Below are positions 21,964 to 33,738 of a stretch of 64,000 nucleotides of DNA, in pieces. The notes under the pieces were generated by a model. That model was not told the DNA's origin, did no database searches, and worked only from the letters and a program-made list of their open reading frames with translations. The DNA is taken from contig CM059560.1 of NCBI GenBank assembly GCA_030386875.1, positions 32,296,183 through 32,360,182 on the forward strand, in the 5' to 3' direction. The DNA comes from Morinoia aosen (taxonomy: Eukaryota; Arthropoda; Malacostraca; Amphipoda; Talitridae). Each line of letters opens with the position of its first letter. Positions within the stretch are counted from its first letter, which is position 1. Position numbers and translations under genes: made by a program.

Positions 21964-22182
21964 TTAACTGCGAAGGGTAAAACTGAAGATTAATATTCAA
22001 TTCAAATTTAAAGTTAATTGTGGTAATCAACTTTGAAAATAGCAAATATTAACTGGATCGGGCTTTCATTTAGCTTTCATTAAGTATTAATAAAAATGAG
22101 TTAGTGACTGCAGGTGGGTCAGCAGGACTACGAAAATCACCTAAATGACCACCGGTGGGTCACTTCGCAGGAAATGTGTTAA
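21964..22182 (-). mobile_element. MITE with TTAA ends, piggyBac-like (copy 3)
   Basis: Bounded by TTAA at 21964-21967 and 22179-22182, with inverted ends that share CTGCGAAG. It carries the internal ACCACCGGTGGGTCA palindrome and aligns throughout with 3035-3243 (GGTAAAACTGAAG, TTCAAATTTAAAG, GAGTTAGTGA). No coding capacity. Confidence 0.78.
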
Positions 22183-24761
22183 TTAAACGAAATCTTGACG
22201 AAGAAACAATAGCACTGGAACTCTGGAAAATATGAATGCCAAATCTTTTCACAGGAAACGTTGCAACTTTCTCCTTCTGTGCGCTTTATTCTTCATCAGC
22301 AAGTTTTTGGCGAATACATCACATTGTAGATTTTGTCCTGTAAATGATACGGCTGCTTGAATTTCAAGTTTTTTAATTTAATTTTTAATCAGTTTTAAAA
22401 GCCTGCGAACGTAACTTATTTCGTGTCATTTGAGAAGAAACAAACGACGGCTATTTCTGATTTCTATTCAAATGACATCTCAAAATTTCACGAAAATCCT
22501 CGAAATTTTTTTATCAAATCAAGTAGCGTAGATAAGTCATAACTAGATCCACTTGCGCGATTGAAACCTAAATTATAGTCTATGCCAGCATCACGTTTTT
22601 TCTTTCATTTTTTTCTCACGAAGCTGCCCGGAAATATTTTACAATTAGCATACCTATTAGTTATTTGACAGTATCTGTTTTTGTCCTCATAAGAAGTTGT
22701 TCGAGATATTTTAATATTGGCGTAACTATAAACTATTTGACTACATGTATTTATTTCCTCGTATGAAGCTATTCATAAATATTTTACAATTAGCGAAGCC
22801 TTAAATTCCTGAAAGTCCCTTTGGTTGCGCCAAATCCATTAAAAATAATCCTTTTGATCTTAAGTCTGAACAGTATGGACAAAAATCTATAATCTAAATC
22901 GTGTCCTGTAAAATGCTCGATTTTTGATCGTTTGTTTGGAGGTTCTTTTGAATACGCACCAAAAAATAATTTAGGGAACAGGGAATAAGTTTCGAGCTAG
23001 CGTAGTCGACGAAAAGTTAATTAATTCAATTTTATCACTCCTGCATTAGGATGGATTTAGTGCGTTAGCAATTTGCAAAGGAAACACACTTTGTCAGTTT
23101 CCAAGGGTCTCTTCAGCCGCTATAGAGTGAAATAATTCTGGCGTAATCATAAGTGCATGAAAGCTTTCCTTTTGTAAATATCAGAGAGACACTCAAATTT
23201 ACGGTACTCATTTTACTCCTCAATCATGAGTTAAGAGACAGATCTTAGGGACAGTTTCAATATTAGTTTAAAAACAGCGGTTGCATGAACACAATGGAAA
23301 TGCATCGCGCATAATCATTTCTGGTTCGATGGACACTAATTATCCTTTTGATTAAGTGTGCTATGTTTAAGTGAGGACACCAGGAAGTGCTGCGAACGTA
23401 GCTCGCGGCTCATTATCAAAACTTTATTATTTGTGTGGCGTTGTCTTTCATTTTATGATAAAATGAAACGACGCTTGTTCAGTTTTATTTCTGGAGTATA
23501 TATTCGTGGCCGAGCCATGATCTAGATTTAACCTTCAAAAACACGATGTTTTTTTTTCTATCAGGCATTGGATAACAAAAATTGAATGCTTTCAAAACGT
23601 GAAAAATTCACTAGCAGAATAATGGAGAGTGTACAAAGTTATTCTTTTTCTTATTATTATTTACTAAACTTCGACTCTTAATGACTCTCTAATGACTCTT
23701 TGACTCTTAAAACTCTTTGACTCTCTCATTAATGAGCCTCATATTTTATTTGATAAACTCTAGAAATGTGACTCATTTAATGTGACTTATAATCCTAAAC
23801 TATGAGGCCTCCATAAACTGTATTAGAGTGCGTAAATCATCAGACGCTTTTGTAACTGGTGTAAATATGAATGCAAATTATTAGATATTTCTGTAGTTGG
23901 AGTCTAGAATTTAAATCACAATGCCACTTCATAATTCGTACAGAGTATGAATACAAATTATGAGATGTCCCTGTCTCTTGCATGGAGTAAAGGAATTGCC
24001 ACACTTGCCCCGAAGTTTAGCAGAACATTTACACCCCAAACAGTCCGTTAGACGTAAAACAAGAAAATGTAAGAAAAATAAATCATTTCCATTGAAGTTA
24101 AACTTAAAAATATATGTCTTTGATTTTTAAAAACGTCTTTACATACAGATCATTTGTTGGTCAACATACCTGGGTATTATGATAATCAAAATTGGTTCCT
24201 TTGGATAAGTTATTCGAAGTTCGAGAGAGCTTTTGAATTTGTGAATACTGGCGAGGAATGTCTCGGAAGACAGTCTCCACTTACATTTACGTATGAGCGT
24301 AAGCTTCTACAATAGCTGTTGGTATTGTTGAAAATAAAATGGGTGAAATTGAGTGATTCTACTTGTAAAATTAAAAGGTCGGCGTAACAGAAATTTGAAA
24401 CCACATTTTTGTCCACACATATCGATAAATTCTCTTGTAACTAACTGATGAAATTGGCTCTGCCATCGAACAAATTTTAAAATTATCAACTGTACTAGTA
24501 AAATAGAGCAGAGTAGAATAGAAAAAATGTGAGACCTCCTCTATCTCGACAAGTGACGCTTGAAAAAGTTTAGCGAAATAAGAAGTTCCTCCAGCAAGGA
24601 GAGAAAGTCGTAGCGGGTTTTCATAATTTATCGAAACCTAGCAAAACGACAATAAACGGAGAAGGTGCTACTTGACAGCGCAAGTTATACTATTTGTCTG
24701 CGTATAGGAGATCGGTCTCACGGTCTCTCGCCTGTGCCAGCGTGCACCGAGTCACCCTATA
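22183..24761. other. Anonymous AT-rich region
   Basis: No recognisable gene. It contains the 71-bp degenerate repeat listed separately and a GACTCTT-rich simple stretch at about 23665-23725. Two minus-strand frames at 24210-24489 overlap each other and have no recognisable domain. Confidence 0.4.
22611..22800. repeat. Degenerate 71-bp tandem repeat, 2.7 units
   Basis: The block TCTCACGAAGCTG ... AATATTTTACAATTAGC ... ATTTGAC recurs from about 22611, 22681 and 22752 with heavy divergence, so this is an old local amplification. Confidence 0.65.
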
Positions 24762-25036
24762 GCACGGTAGAGGAAACAAGGTAGGGTCATTTATATGGGA
24801 GAAAATACACCTCTTCTTGTTCGGTTAGCCTATAGAACTGCTTTATTTCAAACAAACTTTATGACGTCACCAAAACGCCACGTCGTTCGGCCAATTGTGG
24901 AGCATGATTTGGGGGTAGCAGTGCTACCAGATGCAATATGAGCGCTGCTATGGGTTCGTTGCTGTGACGTCAGCAAAGCCTCACCGTCAACGAAAAAAAT
25001 GACTGGTGTGAACCTACCTTGTTTCCTATACCGTGC
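24762..25036. mobile_element. MITE-like element with about 27-bp TIRs
   Basis: The left end GCACGGTAGAGGAAACAAGG is mirrored at 25009-25036, whose reverse complement starts GCACGGTATAGGAAACAAGG and continues TAGGTTCA. Inside, TATGACGTCACC (about 24861) and GTGACGTCAGC (about 24964) continue the inverted symmetry. The element is 275 bp, without coding capacity. I could not find a convincing target duplication. A related end lies at 2872-2926. Confidence 0.65.
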
Positions 25037-25115
25037 CCATCAAGGAGGTTTAAGAATGGAGGCGGCATCAGCGCTCTAAAGTGAAGCCAATTTTCGGTAG
25101 CTGTAGGGTATACGG

Positions 25116-25123
25116 GCACACAC
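25116..25123 (+). repeat. hAT target-site duplication GCACACAC, left
   Basis: Eight bases, repeated exactly at 27628-27635 on the other side of the hAT element. Confidence 0.9.
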
Positions 25124-27627
25124 CAGGGCTGCCAATGCTTGGGTTTTGCCCCAAGATCTTGGGTTTTTGGAACATGCCTTGGGTTCTTGGGTTTTTTTAT
25201 AGAATATATTGATATTCTTGGGTTTTGGCCGCATACTTTGATTATAGTACACAAAATTTGTCAAAGTCAAATTATTACTTAGAAATGCCCGTATTTTATC
25301 ATGCTTGAAGGTTTCGTTACACGTTTGAAATGCATTGCATACTCATCACTGACTCACAGCCTGTAGCGCGCGCTGCCACTGCCTGCTCGCCTTACCCCGT
25401 TTGAACGCGATTGATACCCGTCACAAATCTCAATCTGTTTTGCGCGCGCGCCGTGCTGAGACTGTGGGACACTCAGTCTTTTAGGTGTTGCCTGTGCCGG
25501 TCGCGAAAATTGCGTTTGTTAATTGATTTTAGCCAGTACTTTGATTCGAAAATCTGTGAGCATTTTTCGATTGTACATAGACTTTAAGATGATTGTTTTC
25601 CTGTGAACTCTGTCCAGTTAATTAAAAAAATGGCTGATGAAACTACGCCAACAAAGGAGAGAAAATAGTATGCGCAATGCTTCAAGGAAGAATGTCTCAG
25701 TGAAAGGGAATTTAAAGAGTGGCTTGAGCAGGACGAACGATAAAGACTGAAGTTACTGCAAGGCATGTAAAGTGACGCTAAAAAACGCAGGTAAATTTAT
25801 GTTGTTGATGTATAAAGATTCTATTAAACATAGAAAAAAATTTGCAAGGGCTAAAGGCAGCACAAGCATTACCCAATTTCTTAAAAAAGAAACAACAACA
25901 GAAAGCCAACAAATACCAAAGAGTCAAAAGTTCTCGATCATGATTGACGAAAGCACAGACATATTAGTAGTTCAAGTTTAAGCAGTAGTGGTTAGGTACT
26001 TTGATTCAACGAAAGAAGACGTTGTTGATGCCCTTTTGGACAGTGTCATTGTTGAAACTGGCACAGCTTCAGGCTTGTACGAGTATGATGCTGTAAAATG
26101 TCTATTAAGAAAAAAATATTCCTTTTTAAAACATCATTAGTTTTGGCAGTGATGATTGTTCTTCAATGATGGGGAGACAAAGTGGATTTCAGAAATTCAT
26201 CAGAGATGAAGTGCCTTCCATTTTTATCATGGGCTGCGTTTGCCACTCTTTTGTGCTTTGTGCCAGTCACGCAGTGCATGTCCTGCCCCAATATTTAGAT
26301 GCATTTTGAAAAATCTCACAGCCTACTTTTCACGCAGTAGCAAGAGGCAACGAGACTTTACCATCATTCAAGAAGCAGTAAATGCGCCAGAAAATAAAAT
26401 TTCCAAGCTCTCACAGACAAGATGGTTATCCAGACAGAACGTCATTTCCGCCATACTTAATATTCTGCCTTGCATCTTTATTTCCAAAGTGAAACAAATA
26501 CTGACAAAGTTGACGGCGCCAGTGAAATCTTCAAAGTGTTACGTGATCGTGGGACGAAACCGATGCTGATGTTTCTCCAATATGTGTTGCAGAAAGTTAA
26601 CAAAATGAACACGGAGTTTCAGTCAGAGCACTTCAGATTGCATCTTCTTCACTCGATGGTGTTATCCGAGTACAGAAGTATATTATCTTGTTTCATTAAG
26701 GAAGATGTTCTACAGGTCGCTAGAAGGGAAAATATTGATATCATCAAAGAAAGTAGCTACAAGAAACTAAGTGGCGTTTACCTCGGACGTAGAGCAGCAG
26801 AACATCTAATTAAAGACCCCTTGACGCTTAAAATGAAAATAAAAATTAGAAACGATTGCATAAGATTTCTAGTTGAGTTGTACAACCAATTCAAGAAAAA
26901 GTTCACTTTTGATAACAACAGCCTGATAGCTAAATTAATTTTACTGGACCCTAATGAATCTAGGAAGAAAAAAAATTCTCCGACATCAATAATTCCTCTG
27001 GCTGCTCACTTTCCGTCGCTAGTTTCTGAGGAATGTTTGAATGAATTAGACGATCAATGGAGGAGTTATCCCGCTAGTATTGACAGCCTACCGATCGCTG
27101 GGGAAAACATTCCGCTATACAGGTACGCTTTACAAACGTAAAAGATTGTTTGCAGAATTCAAAGTGCAACATTTTATCGGACTTCATGACAAACCTCACA
27201 GTTTTGCCACATTCGTCAGCTGCCGTTGAACGTATTTTTCTATGATGAACTGCATTAAAAAAAGCAAACAAATTCATTTAGAGCAGAAACTGTGAAGAAT
27301 AGAATTTTTGCAAAACAGGTAATAACGAGAGGAAATAACAGCTGTACGACATGGACTCCAAGCAAAGAACTAGTAAGAGTTTTAGCTACTGGAACTATGA
27401 GTCAGCGATATTTAAAAAGAATAGAGCAAACCAAAGAAACTGTATCGTTGGAAGCCGGTGAAGAAGAGGAGGATCTTTAACAGTAGCAAACATAACGTGA
27501 GTACATATGTTTTTGTAGTACAAACCATATATTTTTAGGATTTTTAAATCTTGGGTTTTTTTCCTAGAACTTGGGTTTTTTAGAGCCATGATCTTGGGTT
27601 TTGATGAAAGTCTCATTGGCAGCCCTG
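25124..27627 (+). mobile_element. hAT-superfamily DNA transposon, complete ends, 2,504 bp
   Basis: The termini are perfect 14-bp inverted repeats, CAGGGCTGCCAATG, flanked by the 8-bp duplication GCACACAC; both features are diagnostic of hAT elements. Subterminal CTTGGGTTTT motifs occur at least four times in the first 130 bp and three times in the last 95 bp, and they lie in the same orientation at both ends rather than inverted. A palindrome CCAAGATCTTGG is at about 25152. The interior holds a decayed transposase (25630-27480). The element interrupts anonymous DNA about 90 bp after the 24.8-kb MITE. Confidence 0.95.
25630..27480 (+). pseudogene. hAT transposase, broken by stops and frameshifts
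   Basis: A transposase of this family binds the element ends and cuts and pastes them through an RNase-H-like core with a C-terminal dimerisation domain. Translation starts at ATG 25630 (MADETTPTKERK) and meets TAG at once. Recognisable blocks in changing frames are EFKEWLEQDER, a BED-like finger start YCKACK (about 25755) whose expected His reads Tyr, FSIMIDESTD (about 25930, first catalytic-type Asp), GSDDCSSMMG (about 26143), QTRWLSRQNVISAI (about 26415), a long helical stretch to 27141, a LPHSSAAVERIF block (about 27205, hAT dimerisation) and a C-terminal acidic tail ending at 27480. There are at least four in-frame stops (25666, about 25748, 25979, about 26309) and several frameshifts. 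Host genes annotated as SCAN-domain or zinc-finger-like are often domesticated relatives, but this copy is clearly dead. Confidence 0.9.
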
Positions 27628-27635
27628 GCACACAC
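27628..27635 (+). repeat. hAT target-site duplication GCACACAC, right
   Basis: Exact match to 25116-25123, immediately after the right TIR. Confidence 0.9.
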
Positions 27636-30600
27636 ACGGAGATGGGGCTCAGTGCGTGTCAGACACTCAGCGTGACAGGGCGCCGCTATCCACGCTGCGG
27701 TCAAGGACGAGTTTCCTCAACATGAGTTTCTTTATCATTCAGCGAGGACGCAATTGAAATATATGCCTAAGAAAAAACGTATAGCACAGAGTAGCGCAAG
27801 TCTGCCATTTAACAGCGCGGTCTTCAGTCGCTGATGATGGAGGTGGTGCTACCCCTCCACTGCAACACCACCTCCACACAGGGACCTAATGCCGGGTGGG
27901 CGGGGCTTGGGACGGCAGAAGTGGCTTCACTCGCTTGACTGGCAAAAGATAGGGATGCCGGTTCCATGTATCCAACTTCCTTGGTGCCCATATATCTTGA
28001 GCGCTGGCCTTGTCTCACTGAGCGTTGTGTCCCTGCTGAGGGAAACTCGTGCTCAAGGAAAAACGTGGTGGTCTCTTGTTATGTATGGTTGGAAAGTTCC
28101 AGGCCAGAGTGAACGTAACTGAGATGTCTGATTCAATATTTGAGGCTGGAACTCGAGCTACAGCGGAAATAATCTGTACGTCCTCAGACTCGCTTCTTGC
28201 AGCTCGAGTCAATATTGTGGTATATTGCAGTCGTGGTATATTGCAGTGCTGATTGCAGTCGTTAAACTATTGTGAGCTAAGGATGAAATAAGACAACTCA
28301 GCGACAATAGAACTTGTAATACACTATTCATTTCAAAAGTTAAATACTACACAATTCCCTACTGAGCATTGAAAATTAATACTGATTCTCGAAACGCAAG
28401 GAACGTAACTTCACAGGCTGTATTTGCCTTAAAGCTCTCGGTTTTTCTACTTCATCGCCACTGCGACTAGATCTGTAGTGAATTGCTCCCTTGTCGCTCT
28501 CGGGTAGAGTGCATTGCGCTGTGACGTTTTTGGAACACTTTCAAGTCGAAGTAATATGGCTGCCATGAATTTCCATAAAGTAATATAGCTTCCGTGCCTA
28601 AGCACGCCGGTGCTCCGTGGTGAAGCAAGCGAGATTGGCGGATAGGGTTTACATTTTCTAATTGCAGTGCCATCGATTTTTTGTCTGAGCTCAAAAAACG
28701 GAGTGCAGGCCTAACAATGTTCCCTACATGGTTTTCAAAAATTGCTAGAATCAATCGTTATCTTTAGCCACTGGTTAATTTTTAGCGAATTAATGTTAAT
28801 GTATCAGTGGGTATGAAATAATTAATCATTTAAAGATGTGATTTGAACGGAAAACGTGGTGGGTGGAGGATAAATAAATTTATTTTTCGTATTTTTATAT
28901 TCGGTATTTAACAACCGCATGTGTTACAGAACAATAGGCTTGTGTAATACGATTTTTGTACTGCATATGTATGAAATAATTCATAGATTTTGAGAGTGTT
29001 TTTGTGATTACGAAGCTACAGTCTCTGTAAGAAATTTCATTGGAGAGTCGCCGGGAATTCGTCAGTTTTGTCGAAATGGAATCATTCAGTGTACAAGAAG
29101 AAGTTTTTGACATTGCTGCTCAACTCTCAGCGCTCTAATTTGGGACCATAACACTCACCTAGAACATTATAATGATTATGTTCTGAAATTTTAGCTGGAA
29201 ACGTATAAGTTGAGGACTTTTGTACTTCTCAAGAGAAATATACCCATAGACTTAGGCTTCATCTAAAACGGTACAACTTGTTGATTTTAACACTTTTCTA
29301 CAGATGATCATTTTTCGAACGTTTACTCATTCAGGACCGTGCAATATGCAAACTTTCTCACATATCTTGACGACGCACTTGCCCCTTGATAGCTAGAGCT
29401 CTTGAATGAGTACTTCTGAACTTATGGAATAGAATTACTTGAAGCTGAGGAGAGGCTTCTGGAAGCCGCGTGTCTAAAGACCGGGAGGCAAACTTCTCCT
29501 TTGCTTGGCGTCCTCAAGAGTGAGGGTACGCCTCCGGCTCTGCAAAGGAGTCCTCAAACACAAACATTCTTACAAACAATGCCAAGTTTGGCTTCCGAAG
29601 GGAGCTCGCTCTTATAAGTCTGTTTCGAGAATTCCGCAGAACTTCATGAAGCATTGAGCCGTGGTGGAAAGTAGGACTATGTGGGTCATTCCTGAGAGGC
29701 TCTCTGCGTGGTAACTTCGCTTGGAGAAACGTCGCTCTGATGGTGAGGTGGACAATGCCAATGACGTCAAGTTGTTCGAAAGTAAACGCAATCATTGAAG
29801 AGTGATGCAAATGATTATTTTAGTAAGTTTACTGTAGAGTACATTTTTATACCAGACACCGGTAGAGTTTTGCGTATGGCGAGTAAATTTTTTTTAGCTT
29901 GCCCGAGAATTATAAAATGTATACCTGCATAGGAGCCCAAGCTATTTGAAAAAAAAATTTCTTCGGACCAGCTGACACAACTGCAGCGATTTCCGTGCAC
30001 AAATGGGATTCAACGAAAACACTGGTCCCTATGAGTAAAGACTGAGGTCAGTGGTTGCAATAGTGACATATCTTTGATATACCCTTTGCGTTTTCTAATT
30101 TCAGAGGTACAGAGGGATAGTAGCCAACGGACTTTGGTGGTTGTAATACGAGCAGCTGAATTGTCTGTCGCATATCATTCGTTGCAGCTCTTGAGTGAGA
30201 CACGGCGGTGTACCTTGTGTAGCAACTAAAAAATATGCCTGTTGACCGGTACCTGTTATTTTTGTCAAAGGTGTTTTTTCTTATAATATTATCCAAGGAA
30301 AAAGGATTTATTTGCTTGCAAGGGAACAACTTTACTAATTTGTTCGGTGGTTAGTTAACCGAGGAAATATAATGGGAATGGAACATGATATCGAATTCAA
30401 ATTTTGTGTATAGAAGAATTGAAAAACCGTAAAAAAAACCTTTAAGATCAACTCCAAAAAGTTAATATAAAATTACGACGATTTTTAGTCGATGCCATTG
30501 TACATCAAATTTAAACTTACGTGCCCATGTCAATCGTTAAACAATATTTGCAATCAATGTCAAGTGATCTAGGTTTTGTTCAACATTTCTAAATGTGGAC

Positions 30601-31906
30601 CATGTAAGTATAGTGGAATTATTTCTGTAGTCTTGATCACTCGGCTTACCATGTAACGCACTATATCACGAACCTTACGTTCTCTCAATTCAATTTTAAT
30701 TTTAATCAATCCATTTCACACGCGTTGTAGCTGTTCGCCTCGTTCCTTGCCAGCATTGCCTCACATGCGGGTCCGAGGGCAACTCAAAGACTGTCGCCTT
30801 CCATCAGCGCAGTTAAGGTAAAATGTGCGCGATCTCTTCGAAAAGCGAATAGGAATACACTGAGAATAAATTCACAAATTTAAAAATTATTACCAAAGCT
30901 ATCTGAAAATTTGAAACGTTTTTGAATGAGTTTGCACTGAAGTAACCCTCGGAGGCAAGATCCTTTACACGGAGAACGCATTGAGTGCTCTTAACTGACT
31001 CTTAGCTGTTAGCTAGTTAGAAACTAAACTAGATTTTCCAGCTTCTTATCCCATATTTTTCTCCGTTTGAATCATCTGTGAATTTTTTCTGCATGTGTTT
31101 TTGAAGTTGATGTTTGAACCTATGTTAGTATAGTATTGTTCCGTTGTATCACACTCGGAATGATAAAGCTGGCCATTTTTACACGCCGGTCTGTCATGCA
31201 AAGGGAGAAAATAAAGCTTTTCCCACAAAGTGTGCAAGTGCTGACGGTCAACAATTTCGGAGCACTCGTAAATAATCAAAAACACTCACGTACTCGCTTT
31301 GAATTTTGGCAACCATTTATTTAGGCAAAGCGGCGCTGCAGGAAAAAAAGTCGCGAGCTTGCTAGGTGGAGTCCAATTCAGCGTCTGTTGCTTGTCAACG
31401 CCGCGTAACTGCGCAGGCAAACTCCAAAGTGCCACCGCCGTGTTTCTCTATTCCCGTTGCGTGAGCTGTTCAGTTTTGTACACTTACTGTGGCATTTACC
31501 AACCCCTGATGCGTGAGGTGCAGAATATTGGGCACTTACCATAATATTTACGATTTCCTGGGGCTTGAGCTGGAAATTTTGTGAGTTTTGTGAGTTATTA
31601 AACATCACTTTGATATTAAAAACTCATTTTGAGGGGATTTGGACATATTAGAAACTGTACTTACCAAGTGAGTTCAGTACTATTTTGGGAGCCAAAGGAA
31701 CGTTTTACAACATGACTTCTGGAAGAGAATTTTTTAAATGAAATGACTTAATTCGCGAGTTCCAAACGCATAAGAAGTAGAATCCGGATGCATAACTTTG
31801 CCTCAGTACATCATATTTTTCGGATCGTGGATAGCCCAAGTAGTACTACGATGAATGTTTGCATCACATACATATGCGTGTCTTGTTATTGCTGACACAC
31901 GTGCTC
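27636..31906. other. Anonymous region, no confident gene
   Basis: Several short frames (27889-28122 +, 28467-28754 -, 29514-29810 -, 30048-30329 -, 31299-31544 +) have no recognisable domain. A small doubling GTGGTATATTGCAGT occurs at about 28216-28247. The stretch 28440-28720 is more GC-balanced than its surroundings and could be part of an unrecognised repeat. No RNA genes were recognised. Confidence 0.4.
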
Positions 31907-32133
31907 TACATGAATATTTCCTGTCATGACTCTTTTTCCGCAGTACATGAATATTTCTTGTCGTTACTCTTTTGTCTGCCGTACATGAATATTTCCTGTC
32001 ATTACTCTTTTGTCTGCCGTACATGAATATTTCCTGTCATTACTCTTTTGTCTGCCGTACATGAATATTTCCTGTCATTACTCTTTTGTCTGCCGTACTT
32101 GAATATTTCCTGTTATTACTTTTTATTCCGCCG
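31907..32133. repeat. 38-bp tandem repeat, 6 units
   Basis: Units begin TACATGAATATTTCCTGTCA and start at 31907, 31944, 31982, 32020, 32058 and 32096. The three central units are identical. The first (37 bp) and last differ most, the same edge-decay pattern as in the other arrays. Confidence 0.95.
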
Positions 32134-32627
32134 TGAATAAAAATTTTCTGTCTTGAATGAGATCACTTTAACTACTTAATGTTTCGTACACAAATCTTTA
32201 TAGACATCTTTGCTCTTTGAGTGGCATCTTTGGTTTTGTTGTTTTACATTTTTCAGAAATTTCTCTCCGCTCATTGATACCTTTTGAATTGATAAGGGAA
32301 ATTGCGATAAAAAAGTTAATAATCTTTCTTTCGTGCATTAAATGTTAGATGTCATGTGCTTTTATATGTTTCTCTTTGACGACAGTTGGAGCAAATCCAG
32401 TAAAAAATTTAATTTACTGAATATTGTTTGGTTGGGTTCTGGGAGAAGCAGAAATCGAAAATACTATTTATTCCGTCGGTGGACATCCATCTGCACATCA
32501 ATACGCTTGCATATACCGATCTGACCACCTATATACCTACCTATGTTCCGTGCCTGGCACGCCTTTAGGGCTCAGAGGAACAAAATTAAATTTTTCATAA
32601 ATTTCGAGGTGGGAAATATTATTTTAC
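32134..32627. other. No recognisable feature
   Basis: AT-rich spacer between the 38-bp and 30-bp arrays. A 60-codon frame at 32342-32524 has no recognisable domain. Confidence 0.4.
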
Positions 32628-33287
32628 GAGTTGTGACTTGGAGAGCTGTGGCTGGACGAGTTGTGACTTGGAGAGCTGCGGCTGGACGAGTTGTGACTTG
32701 GAGAGCTGTGGCTGGACGAGTTGTGACTTGGAGAGCTGTGGCTGGACGAGTTGTGACTTGGAGAGCTGTGGCTGGACGAGTTGTGACTTGGAGAGCTGTG
32801 GCTGGACGAGTTGTGACTTGGAGAGCTGTGGCTGGACGAGTTGTGACTTGGAGAGCTGTGGCTGGACGAGTTGTGACTTGGAGAGCTGTGGCTGGACGAG
32901 TTGTGACTTGGAGAGCTGTGGCTGGACGAGTTGTGACTTGGAGAGCTGTGGCTGGACGAGTTGTGACTTGGAGAGCTGTGGCTGGACAAGTTGTGACTTG
33001 GAGAGCTGTGGCTGGACGAGTTGTGACTTGGAGAGCTGTGGCTGGACGAGTTGTGACTTGGAGAGCTGTGGCTGGACGAGTTGTGACTTGGAGAGCTGTG
33101 ACTGGACGAGTTGTGACTTGGAGAGCTGTGGCTGGACGAGTTGTGACTTGGAGAGCTGTGGCTGGACGAGTTGTGACTTGGAGAGCTGTGGCTGGACGAG
33201 TTGTGACTTGGAGAGCTGTGGCTGGACGAGTTGTGACTTGGAGAGCTGTGGCTGGACGAGTTGTGACTTGGAGAGCTGCGGCTTGAA
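32628..33287. repeat. 30-bp minisatellite array A, 22 highly uniform units
   Basis: Each unit begins GAGTTGTGACTTGGA and its second half is GAGCTGTGGCTGGAC. There are 22 units in exact 30-bp register with only a handful of substitutions (for example at 32989 and 33101, G to A). The last unit carries GCTGCGGCTTGA, which is the form found in array B at 38.2-38.9 kb, and the unit at about 32658 carries GCTGCGG. The two halves match at 10 of 15 positions, so the unit looks like an old 15-bp dimer. Long frames on both strands (TSCDLESCGW, VVTWRAVAGR, SKSQLVQPQL types) follow from the stop-free unit. Confidence 0.97.
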
Positions 33288-33544
33288 AATTATCTCGGCA
33301 AAAAAAACACGGTGTTGAAAAAGTGTGTATCCTTCAAGAGGAGGACTCGCATTCAGGTGAATGAAATATTTTATCACCTGGGTGGGAGTAAATGAAACAA
33401 CTTTGGTCGATGGAATAATATTCATCTCGACGTTATTTCAACTAAAAAATGAAAAGGGAATTTCTCACGGGTCCTGTAAGACACCGTTGATACCGAGTCA
33501 CCATTAGTCACCGTGTGTAATTATTTATCTTCCTGGTAAATTTA

Positions 33545-33738
33545 TGTTTTCTGCTCAAATATTTATTATCATTGTAGATTGACGTGTTATGCTCATGTAT
33601 TTGTTACCATGAGTTAATGCGTTGTGCTCAAATATTTATTACCATCTAAAATGGATGTCTTACACTCATATATTTATTGTGATTGTGAATTGATATTTTG
33701 TGCGTAAATATTTATTGCCATTGTTAGCGGAGGTGTAG
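33545..33738. repeat. Degenerate tandem repeat of about 38 bp, 5 units
   Basis: GCTCAAATATTTATTA-like blocks followed by CCATTG- and GTTAAT-like stretches recur about every 37-40 bp with much divergence. AT-rich, no coding frame. Confidence 0.7.

Noticed and set aside
32543-33425. Cys-rich TSCDLESCGW or Ser-rich frames as a possible structural protein
   Set aside because: Open in several frames on both strands of a near-perfect 30-bp array, with no preference for synonymous change visible.
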